A stretch of DNA of 64,000 nucleotides from Pegoplata infirma (Eukaryota; Arthropoda; Insecta; Diptera; Anthomyiidae). Shown here piece by piece: positions 55,545-64,000 of the stretch (position 1 is its first letter; every line of letters begins with the position of its first letter). The notes under the pieces are model-generated. The model was not told where the DNA came from, did not search any database, and saw only the letters and a list, made by a program, of their open reading frames with translations. The translations under genes and the position numbers were made by a program. The DNA is taken from the NCBI GenBank assembly GCA_963921195.1, contig OY992537.1, positions 54,274,313 to 54,338,312 on the forward strand. The letters run 5' to 3'.

Positions 55545-56235
55545 GTTTTCATTTTCTTAAAACCAAAAAGGTTTGCAACCTGCTGGTGAATAAAAGCGTT
55601 TTTCACCTGATGGTGAATAAAACTTAACAATTATTTTTCAACAACATTTTTTTTCATCAATTTTTTTTCATCAATTTTTTTTCATAAATTTTTTTTATGA
55701 AAATTTTTTTCATCAAACATTTTTTTCATAAGTTTTTTTTTCATCAAAATTTTTTTTTTCTTCATCAAAAACTTTTTTTTATCAAAAATTTTTTTTTTCA
55801 CCAACATTTTTTTTTTATCAAAACTTCTGTTTTATCAAAATTTTATTTTCATTCAAAAATTTTTCTTTTAATTTTTTTTCACTAAAACTACTTTTTTACC
55901 AAGTCTAAAATTCTGACATATGTTCCATTTGTTTAACAAATGTACAAACAACAAGTGAGAGTGTTAAATTCTTCTGTGCCGAATCATTTATACTCTCCAA
56001 AATGTATGAAAAACTTTTTTGCACTCAAGTAATGCACTTATTTATCAAATTTACAGCTCTTTTGGTTTAGACTGCATCTTGCTTTCCACAGACAGATGGA
56101 CGGATGTATATAGCTAGATTGTCTTAGAAATGGATCAACCGATATTTCAATTTGTATTTTTTTCTAAAAAAATAACTTTGTTTTGGCAAGTACAGCAAAA
56201 CATTATCATGATTCAATGTTTTGGAAAACGTCCAT
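55545..56235 (+). mobile_element. AACATGATAATGTT element, 5'-shortened copy
   Basis: TTTCATTTTCTTAAAACCAA, CACCTGATGGTG, then a (T)nCATCAA array (55640-55870), ACCAAGTCTAAA, GTGTTAAATTCTTC, GCCGAATCATTTATACTCTC and AACATTATCATGATTCAATG. The order matches 26736-30610 without its nested insertions. Confidence 0.72.
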
Positions 56236-56683
56236 TGATTCTATGAAAAAAATCATTAGAAGTCAGCCAATGATGCCCTTCATAGAATCTATGAAACAAA
56301 TTCATAGAAACCAAAAACCTATGAAAAAGTTCATAGGCTATAAAAAAAAAAAATTATTATTCAATTTATATTTTTATTTATTTCATTATTTCAATTTTAT
56401 TTTTTTATTATTTTATTTATTTACAATTTAGTGGTTAGATATTTATTTAAGTGAATCAAATCAATCTTATTTGGTTTTTTAGAAAAATAGTTTTTATTTA
56501 TTTCAAAGCTCAAATTTGAATGAAAAATATTTAACAGGAAACAAACAAATATGGAAAAGGAAATTTGTTTTGAAAATATATTGTTTGAACAACAAGTATA
56601 TAACAAGTACAAAGGTAGAAGAAATGTGTAGTGGTTAAGACACTACACACAATTTTCTTTTTTTAAAAATGTATATGTTTTTT

Positions 56684-56740
56684 AACGAGATTCGAACACA
56701 GAACCAGTTGTTCGCTTAGCCTCTAGCCACTTAGCTAAAG
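56684..56740 (-). repeat. tRNA-like module
   Basis: On the minus strand TTTAGCTAAGTGGCTAGAGG (close to the A-box form TRGCNNARNNGG) is followed by CTGTGTTCGAATCTCG (B-box match GTTCGAATC). This is the strongest B box of the five modules. It ends where the 8-bp duplication of the hAT at 56748 begins. A partial second A-box-like sequence (GTGTAGTGGTTAAGACAC) lies at 56626 on the + strand. Confidence 0.6.
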
Positions 56741-56747
56741 TATATAT

Positions 56748-57125
56748 TAGAGTGTCTCTTATTTTGGAAATGTTGGAAATGTTGAGACGGTACCCCCTCA
56801 TTTTTTTCCTTTTGACTAAAAAATAACTCAGGAAAAATTTTACGCCCCTACGACTACGCCTTCCCTACGCGACGGGGCCGTAAAGAGCGGGGCCTTAAAA
56901 ATCATTTTTCCATACAAAGCAAAAAATTTTTTTTTTGATTTTAAATTTTTTTGTTTTGTATGGAAAAATGATTTTTAAGGCCCCGCTCTTTACGGCCCTG
57001 TCGCGTAGGGAAGGCGTGGTCGTAGGGGCGTAAAATTTTTCCTGAGTTATTTTTTAGTCAAAAGGAAAAAAATGAGGGGGTACCGTCTCAACATTTCCAA
57101 CATTTCCAAAATAAGGGACACTCTA
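56748..57125. mobile_element. hAT-type foldback, near-perfect 180-bp arms
   Basis: GTATATAT at 56740-56747 and 57126-57133. The left end TAGAGTGTCTCTTATTTTGG is answered by CCAAAATAAGGGACACTCTA. Arms (56748 to about 56932 and about 56943 to 57125) differ at only a few positions and include GC-rich GACGGGGCCGTAAAGAGCGG. 378 bp, no coding capacity. Confidence 0.95.
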
Positions 57126-57389
57126 GTATATATACAAATCATAACACTTAAAATCCATTTTGTTTAATATTCTGCTTAACATATTGAGTTTGTAATATAA
57201 ACTTTGTATCTATCCTCTGTCACAATGCTCTGCTAAAAGCTGTGTGTGTGTTTGTAGAAAACAAAATTTTTGTAATAGCGAATCTTATAAAACTAATAAA
57301 TCGCTAGATTTTCCTCACAATTTTTTTTGTAAAGTTAGCAAAAATGTTTTTCCAAAAATTAGTTAACTGAAATTTTTTTTATTTCAACT

Positions 57390-57870
57390 ATGTTAATACA
57401 CATTTGAGGACCCCATTGGGTTCGGACCCGATAGGTCCAGACCCCGATGGACCTAGACCTACTTGGATTCCTTAAAAATCATTATAGTTTTTGATCCAAA
57501 ATTTGTGTCCGTTTCGCTCTACCTTGCTTAGTTTTTGAGATACGTGATTTTAGGGGACCACTAGGGCTTTGAGAATTAAAAAACTTGATAACTTAAAAAA
57601 TATTACTCGGAGAGCTTTTGGTTATTTTGTTCTACGTATTGAGAGCTATAAAAATGCTTTTCGACTTTTTGTTGTGTCGGCAATATTTACCGAGATATGA
57701 GCATTTTAAAATTTTCTGGAATGCTAACTTTTTTGGATCCAAAGTTAGGACCCGTTAGGGTCCACACATGTGAAGAGGACCGGCGATACTAGCCCGAGAA
57801 CCAAAAATGGCCTCCATTTTGCTCTATCTGGCTTAGTTTCCGAGATAGCGCCATTTTAAGTTTTCTTAAA
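57390..57870. repeat. Diverged tandem pair
   Basis: TTTCGCTCTACCTTGCTTAG then TTTTTGAGATACG (57511-57545) and TTTTGCTCTATCTGGCTTAG then TTTCCGAGATAGCG (57815-57850) are related, about 300 bp apart. Around 57405-57470 GACC/GGTCC-rich sequence occurs. Origin unknown. Confidence 0.55.
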
Positions 57871-58107
57871 AAAAAAAAAAAAATATTTTTGCTAATATAA
57901 GCAAAAAATCTTTTAAAAATGTTGTCAACTCAATTTAAAATTTAGCAAAAGAAATTAGTTCAAAGTTTGTTTAAAATTGCTAATGTGCTAAATGAAGTTT
58001 ACAAGAATTTTTTGCTAACATGCTAATCTCAATTAAAAATTTGCTAAAAGTTAGCAAAAAAATTAGCAAAAAAATTAGCAAGTCTACTAACGTATTTTTT
58101 TGAGTGT
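57870..58107. repeat. TTAGCAAAA-rich segment with CACTCAAA-type end
   Basis: Repeated TTAGCAAAAAAATTAGC motifs and a right end TTTTTTTGAGTGTA, as in the elements at 29000 and 39580. The left end was not identified (similar motifs at 57335). Confidence 0.5.
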
Positions 58108-59577
58108 ATTTTAATTATTGTTACATTTTTTTTATTATTTAAAAAATTTAAAGTCATATTGATGACATTTTCTTCTATAAATGACATTCATTAATTCTAT
58201 GAATTTTTTCTATGAATTTAATAAAATCTATGAATTAAATTCTATGAAATAGTTCACAATACTAATGAATATTCATTCAGCCAATGAATTGTTTCATAGA
58301 TTCTATGAATTTGGTTTTATGAAATTTGTTCATAGACATTATGAACGATAATTCTTTCAGTGTGTTATGATTAAAATTTGCTTAGTGGATTTTCTTTTTG
58401 AGTAACCCTATTTGTATGTTAAGAAAATACATTTTTTTACTACTCTCTGTAGTTGTTTGAAACAAACTTTTATCCTTTGTGTCGAAATCGGAAACTAATA
58501 GTAAATACAAACAAATATTTCTACATACCAAAGCATGCAATGGCATTAACATAAGGGTTGCAGTTTTTTTTATGTCGTAAACTTGCATGAGTGGTCCCGT
58601 GGTGCATGAGAGGCACCCAGCATTGTTTTAGCTTTTAAATAGGATGTGGCATTTTTACACTTTTAACATGATAATGTTTTTAGGCTGGTGTCTAATTTAA
58701 AAAATGATGCAGGACGCCACCTAGTTTGACTATATAGTATAAGATACCGACTAACAAAAAAGAAATTAAGAATTACTGTTTTCATTTTCTTAAAACCAAA
58801 AAGGTTTGTAACTTCGATTTGTAACTTGGATAATAATTCACCTGCTGGTGAATAAACCCATTTTTCACCAGCTGGTGAATAAAACGTAACATAATTATAA
58901 AAAAAAAAAAATTCATCAATTTTTTCATCAATACTTTTTTTATTAATTTTTTTTCAAATTTGTTTTTCATAATGTTTTTTGTTTTCATCAAATTTTTTTT
59001 TATAAAATTTTTCATTACATCAAATTGTTTTTCATTATTTTTTTTTTCATTAATTTTTTTTTTTCATAAATTTTTTTTTCTTCAATTTTTTTTTTATCAA
59101 CAAATTAGTTTTTTCATCAAATTTTTTTTTACATTAAATTTTTTTTTTATCAATTTTTTTCCTTTTCCTCAAGAAAAATACGAAATTTCGCCCAAAATTA
59201 ACGAAAAATAGCCCAAGAAAGAAATTAAAAATAACCCAAAAATAGAAAAAATTTCATAAACCACGTTTTTCCCGAAACAAATATTACCCAAAAAAGTTTT
59301 ATTTTGAGGAGAGGGTTGGTTTAAGGCATGGAAAACTTTTAAGAAAAAAAAAAAAAACAAATTTTAAAACAAAACTTTTTGTTACGCATCCTTATTTATA
59401 TTTTTTTCATATCGTCTTCTTAATAATATGGTCAAAAAAAGGCATAAGTAGGTAATTGATGTATGATTATAAAGAAATAAAAAAATTGTATGAAGGTGCG
59501 ATGAAATTGCGAGATTTTTGTTAAAATTTGTTGTTAAAAATTTTCGCCTGCGACGCATTTTTTTAATTCACTACTTT

Positions 59578-60556
59578 TTATACCCTCCACTCTAGTTATA
59601 TATAAGTTTGTCATTCCGTTTGTTATTGGTCTAGGACCCCATAAAGTATATATATTTATGATCCTCGATCAATTTTAAGTCGATCTAGCGATGTCCGTCC
59701 GTCCGTCTGTCTGTCTGTCCGTCCGTAGAAAACACGCTAACTTTTGAAAGACTTCACAGAGGCTACTGAATTTTGGCACATATGTTGGTCATTTACCTGG
59801 TCAGGTTGGTATTGCAATCCAGCCAAATCGGTCCAGTGGTTCAAAAGTTATGAGCAGAAGAGTAAATTTCGGCAAGGGTGTTTCGCGAACTTACGAGATA
59901 AAAAGCACGATAACTGTCGAAAGACAATAATGAGACTGCTGAAGCTTGCCATGTATCTTTACCGTTCCCCCGGTCTGTTTAGTATTAAACTTCAGCACAA
60001 TCGGTCCAGTGGTTCAAAAGTTATAAGCAAAACCCTGAATTTCAGATTAGTTTCATCCTAAATGCCACATGTTTAACAAGTTTTAAAAGCATTGGTGGTA
60101 ATTAAACAATGCTTTTCAAACTTGTTAAGTTTTAAAGCAATGCTTTTTAAAGTTGTTTAGTTTGAAAAGCATTAGTAACTTAAAAATTACACTCGAAAAA
60201 AATTTACACTTAAAAAATATTTTACACTCAAAAAAATTTTACTAAAAAAAAAAATTTAGTTATTTTTTTAATACAAAAATCACAATATTTTGTAAACATG
60301 CGTACGTGCATTCACTCAGAAATATTTTTACAGTAAAAAAAACATTACACTCGAAAAAAAATTTTACACTCAAAAAAAAAAATTGTATTTTTTTTTTTTT
60401 TAAATGACAAAAAAAGAGTTTTTTGCTCAAAATAAAATATTTCTAATCAAAATTGTTAATTTTTTCACGTTAAAAAATGTACTATCCTTTAAAAATTGCA
60501 TTGTGGAGGGTATTCATAGATTCGGCAAAGTCGAATTTAACTTTTCTACTTGTTTC
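59578..60556 (+). mobile_element. (GTCY)n-type repeat, subfamily B
   Basis: TTATACCCTCCACTCTAGTT, GATGTCCGTCCGTCCGTCTG at 59690, an internal part parallel to 51380-51720, and the end GGAGGGTATTCATAGATTCG, AAGTCGAATTTAACTTTTCT, ACTTG. The frame at 59744-60061 is this repeat. Confidence 0.85.
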
Positions 60557-60557
60557 T

Positions 60558-60640
60558 ACTGGCTGCGATAGATAAGTATGAAGTGTGATAATCTGGAAGT
60601 AAGTGCAGGAGTTGTTGGCTTGATTCCCACCAGAACCTTT
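60558..60640 (+). repeat. Possible tRNA-like module
   Basis: CTGGCTGCGATAGATAAG (A-box-like) is followed by GTTGGCTTGATTCCCACC (B-box-like). Weaker than the other four. Confidence 0.35.
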
Positions 60641-61452
60641 GTCTGTTACTCTACAACGGAAAGGTTGTTCATCAGCTTTTTCTTGGTTAATTAGGTATAT
60701 AATTTATAAAAAAAAGCAAACAATTCGCTGTATTGTTTCCAAAAAAAAAAATTAACTATTGCGACTTATTTCGGTTTTGACATTTTAAGATTTTGACAAA
60801 AATTCAAACCAAACTAAAAATGGGTACCCAATTTTTAATTTCGAAAATTTTGCCCAAAAATGTTGGGAAACTTTACATATGAAATATGTCCCAAATTAAT
60901 ATGAAAATTTTTTGGGCGAAACTTCATTTTTTTTTTTTGGACGATTTTTCTTCGAGCTATTTTGCATACAGTCGTAAAAAAATATTTTTTTACCAAAACT
61001 ACTTTTTTACCAAGTCTAAACTTTTGAAATAAAAATGTTCCATTTGTTTAACAAATGCACAAAAAACATTTGAGAGTGTTAAATTCTTCGGTGGCGAATT
61101 TCGTTTTGCATGGAATGGCAAATGAATATAACATTATTTTTTCTAAAAAAGACTTTGCTTTGGCAAGTACACCCAAATCTTCAGCAAAACATTATCATGA
61201 TTGAATGTTTTGGGCAAGAGTACAAAATTCGCAGCCATTTTTTCTATGATCGACTATCCGGGAAAAGTGGCCCGCCCATACTAGAAACATACATGCTTTT
61301 GCAAAACAATGCAAAATCAACATCTGCTTTCAGCATATTTGGGATAATACTGTTCAAATTTCGAAATCATAGGTTTCTTTTATTTCTTTTTACCGTAGTT
61401 TGCACTATGTATTTCAAAAATACATAAAAAATATATAAAAAAAAAACACTTA

Positions 61453-62040
61453 CAAGGGAAGTATCTCAACCCTTATGAACCGATTTGCCTGAAACTTAAA
61501 ATATATATAAATGAGACGATTTTAAGGTTGGGGTGTCTCGGCTTTTCGGCCATATCAGTATTTCAAAATTTCGTTGTCCCCTTATAAAACCATATGGACC
61601 TCCGGGAAAATTTCGATAACTCACGAACTAACAGGAATATATTCTAGAGCAAAAATACGTGTCGACTTAAATTTAATAAAGATTATTTCGTATTCATATG
61701 GACATCGTAGCTCTATGTCTTCATATAAATACCCCCCAAAATTTTAACATTTTCATGAAAAAAGTATTTAACGAAGCCAAACTTTTACAAGGTTATGCCA
61801 CCGTTGGATAGGCATTAAAAAAACCTTTCTTCTGATATGTAAACATCATATAGTTTCTTAGAAAGAAATGGCTGAAAAATCTAAAAAACGATTTTTTCGC
61901 TATTTTTTGACCCATGTTTTGAACCCCTAAATCCCCGATATGGCCGATAAGCCGAGACACCCCAACCTTAGAATTGTCTCTTTTATATATATTTTACGTT
62001 TCATGCAAATCGGTTCATAAGGGTTGAGATACTTTCCTTG
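61453..62040. mobile_element. Foldback MITE flanked by TTA
   Basis: CAAGGGAAGTATCTCAACCC and the complement GGGTTGAGATACTTTCCTTG, with TTA at 61450-61452 and 62041-62043. The arms also share GGTTGGGGTGTCTCGGCTTT in complement. The centre lies near 61745. A fragment of the family is at 525-570. Confidence 0.88.
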
Positions 62041-62339
62041 TTAGTTGAAAAATTCCCGAAACGAATTTTTATTTTAATAAATTAAGGGGACAATAAATGA
62101 CCTCGAACTAGAATTAACTCCTTTTCATTGCACAATTACAACAAGGTCGAATAAATAACTAATTTTTAAGAAAAATTAAAAAAACTTGATAATTTGGGAA
62201 ATAGATAAAAGTTCACCACAAGAAGTTTTAAAAAAAATCAAAAAGTGTCAGTTTTTTAACATTAAAAATTTTAAGCACACTTTAAACATTTTAATATAAT
62301 CTTTTAAATGATAAGCCAGAAAAATATTTTAAAACATAT

Positions 62340-62885
62340 ACACAAATTTTTTTTTTTTGTCAAATTACTAGGAAAAGTCTCGTAATCCCATTTTACTAAT
62401 ATTTGACAGTTTTTCTTGTTTTTTAACAAATAAATTTGGATCGAAATTTAAATTTTTTTTGTAATTTTACATTTTTTTTGTAATTTTACAAATTTCCAAG
62501 ATAATTTTACAAAAAAAATCTAGTAAATTCACGAGAATTTCTTGTAATTTCAATTGCTCCAAATAACTGTAAATTTACAATTTTATTGGTAAAAAGCTTG
62601 TAAAATTACCAAATTATTGGTTAAAAGCTTGTAAAATTCCTAGGGATTCTCGTAAAATAGGAGGTAGCAAAAAATCTAGTAAAAATACGAAACCTCCTTG
62701 TAAATTTTACAGTGACAAACAATTTTTAAATTTACAATTTTATTGGTAAAAGCCTTGTAAGATTACAAAATTATTGGTAAAAAGCTTGTTAAATTACTAG
62801 GAATTTTTGTTAAATGGGAGGTAGCAAACAAAAAAAAGTTACAAGTTTTTCTTGTAATTTCACAAGGTTTATTTTTTGTATGAAG
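62340..62885 (-). mobile_element. GCTACCTCCTATTT element, copy 4
   Basis: Inverted: CTCGTAATCCCATTTTACTA, AAATAGGAGGTAGCAAAAAA (62647) and GGGAGGTAGC (62816), ending CTTGTAATTTCACAAGG. The internal order matches the other three copies. Confidence 0.8.
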
Positions 62886-63207
62886 AACTAGGACCCCAAT
62901 TTTAAAAATTTCTAAACATAAAAAGTTTCATCCCTAATACATGTATAACAAATTCCTTAACTATGATTACAATCAACAGAAAATGGTCAATAAATAAAAT
63001 TTTTCCGATTTTTACTTTATTTATTTCCGATTGCATTTGCTGGTGTTTCGTCCTCATCATCTTGATTTTTTTTGTCTTCCAACTACAATGGTTGTCATCA
63101 TATCGTATGTTACAATATTATGATTGGCTGTTTCTCTATACTTGGGTTAACTTTTGTCTTGAATTCCCACAACTACAAAACTTGTCATCATCAATGGCCT
63201 GTTGTAC

Positions 63208-63238
63208 TCATCATCATCATCATCGTCATCATCACCAA
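63208..63238. repeat. (CAT)n-type microsatellite
   Basis: TCATCATCATCATCGTCATC, about 55 bp upstream of the acceptor at 63292. Confidence 0.8.
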
Positions 63239-63292
63239 ACTATCTCTGTGGTATTGAAAAATAAATACTGCTACTTTTGAAATCTCTTATAG

Positions 63293-63417
63293 ACTTATGT
63301 ACAAGATCTGATTGAACAGGAATTTGATTCATTGTACAATTTGATTGTCGAGGAACGTGGTCATATTTATGTATGTGGGGATGTGACAATGGCGGAACAT
63401 GTCTATCAAACCATAAG
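63293..63417 (+). CDS. Nos: Nos exon: C-terminal NADPH-binding segment
   Basis: 125 nt; acceptor CTTATAG|ACTTAT, donor ATAAG|GTAAGT. It enters at phase 0, which fits the preceding exon, and leaves at phase 2. It reads [20 protein letters not shown] then [20 protein letters not shown] and [14 protein letters not shown] is the conserved NADPH-site segment near the C end of NOS and related reductases. The remaining C-terminal residues lie beyond the window. Confidence 0.97.
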
Positions 63418-64000
63418 GTAAGTTTTACTTTTATATTTACTTTATTTCACATATCCTGTATGAAGAAGGAATGATTGAATGAATACCTTTAGTTATTTTG
63501 TAAGTTTATTGTATGTGTGACAAAGTAATCAAAAGGACATGTATATGACATTATCATCAATATTATTAACATAATCATATAAACTTCTCTTATTCTGTGA
63601 ATGAGGGATTGAGTAATATGTATAAATGTATTTGGTAACATATGTTGATGACTTAATTTTAATACTTTGATATAAGTGAATATTTGTTTAGAGAGAAAGT
63701 ATTTCATTTGCAAAACTATTACAATAAACACTATATGTGAGAATTAATTGTGACCAACTATAATTCTATCGCAGTTACTGAAGTAATTTAAATTATTCCA
63801 AAATTTTCTGATTATTTCTGAATCTTTTTATTTTTCTAATATTTGTTTTTTTTTTTTTATTTTTCCTAACCGTTTTTCTTTTTTTTTCCAAATTTTACTC
63901 ATTTTTTTCTTCAAAATTTTCCCGATTTTTCTTAATCTTTTTTACAAGATTTTTTTTTTCAAATTTTGTTATTTTTTCTTTTTTTTGTCAAATTTCTAAA
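63418..64000 (+). other. Nos: Nos intron, 5' part (continues outside window)
   Basis: GTAAGT donor at 63418. The sequence is AT-rich with long T runs from 63840. No feature is recognised and no further exon appears before the window ends. Confidence 0.85.

Larger units (their letters stand above)
56225..58365. repeat. TCATAGAATCTATGAA repeat pair around other insertions
   Basis: Palindromic motifs of the type TTCATAGAATCTATGAAA cluster at 56230-56340 and, inverted, at 58180-58350. This suggests the two ends of one older element now filled with younger ones. No target duplication was found. Confidence 0.5.
58661..61245 (+). mobile_element. AACATGATAATGTT element with nested insertion
   Basis: TTTTAACATGATAATG at 58661, GCAGGACGCCACCT, CACCTGCTGGTG and CACCAGCTGGTG palindromes, a (T)nCATCAA array (58910-59165), the insertion at 59578-60556, then ACCAAGTCTAAACTTTTG, AACATTATCATGATTGAATG, TTTTGGGCAAGAGTAC and AAAATTCGCAGCCAT. 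This is the fullest copy of both ends. Confidence 0.75.
54767..63292 (+). other. Nos: Nos intron, 8.5 kb
   Basis: GTGAGT at 54767 and TCTCTTATAG at 63283-63292. It contains six or more element copies listed separately. Between 55000 and 55400, and between 62886 and 63190, I recognise nothing. Confidence 0.95.

Noticed and set aside
61110..61427. 105-codon open frame
   Set aside because: It begins inside the right end of the AACATGATAATGTT element and runs into AT-rich sequence. No domain, and the same end elsewhere (13690, 30610, 56235) is not open.
62963..63280. 105-codon frame with a His run before the last Nos exon
   Set aside because: The His run is the (CAT)n microsatellite. The frame ends before the acceptor and has no family resemblance.

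Overview
The window is a 64-kb slice of an AT-rich insect nuclear genome. Five exons of one nitric oxide synthase gene (Nos) lie on the + strand. All five have consensus GT/AG borders and matching phases, and they read in the order expected for the reductase half of an insect NOS: end of the FMN lobe, autoinhibitory insert, rest of the FMN fold plus the FAD and NADPH modules, then a C-terminal NADPH segment. The heme (oxygenase) half lies before base 1 and the last exon(s) after base 64000. The protein is very close in wording to fly NOS. With long repeat-filled introns and (GTCY)n-bearing dispersed repeats typical of Diptera, this suggests a higher fly, probably a calyptrate with a large genome (house-fly or blow-fly type). 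The species is inference.

Layout. Intron (partial) 1-7386 holds a foldback element split by two head-to-tail non-LTR retrotransposons (2103-6710). Exon 7387-7491 encodes the FMN-site segment. Intron 7492-10314. Exon 10315-10379 is only 65 nt. A 38.4-kb intron (10380-48731) follows. Exon 48732-48896 encodes the autoinhibitory loop. Intron 48897-53448. Exon 53449-54766 is 1318 nt and carries the FAD and NADPH modules. Intron 54767-63292. Exon 63293-63417. Partial intron to the end. Only about 1.8 kb of 64 kb is host coding sequence; I found no second host gene on either strand.

The introns are a dense, nested collection of mostly non-autonomous elements. Five insertions have perfect 8-bp target duplications (hAT type): 21350-23114, 32211-33118, 33187-34651, 37573-40565 and 56748-57125. 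Three foldback elements are flanked by TTA (34785-36031, 41706-42329, 61453-62040). Several are flanked by TA (18402-20742, 29000-29814, 45617-46353, 46437-47074). At least ten copies or fragments belong to a (GTCY)n family, three of them nested inside one another at 27420-30120. There are also 3' ends of RNase H-bearing LINEs ending in CCTAA repeats, tRNA-like modules and several tandem arrays.

How it fits together: the Nos exons are intact with no frameshift or missing flavin or nucleotide motif. Interesting biology may come from architecture. The autoinhibitory-loop exon is a multiple of three, isolated behind a 38-kb intron, and so could be skipped in frame, while the 65-nt exon before it cannot. 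The primary transcript would also carry many long hairpins, one with nearly perfect 180-bp arms.
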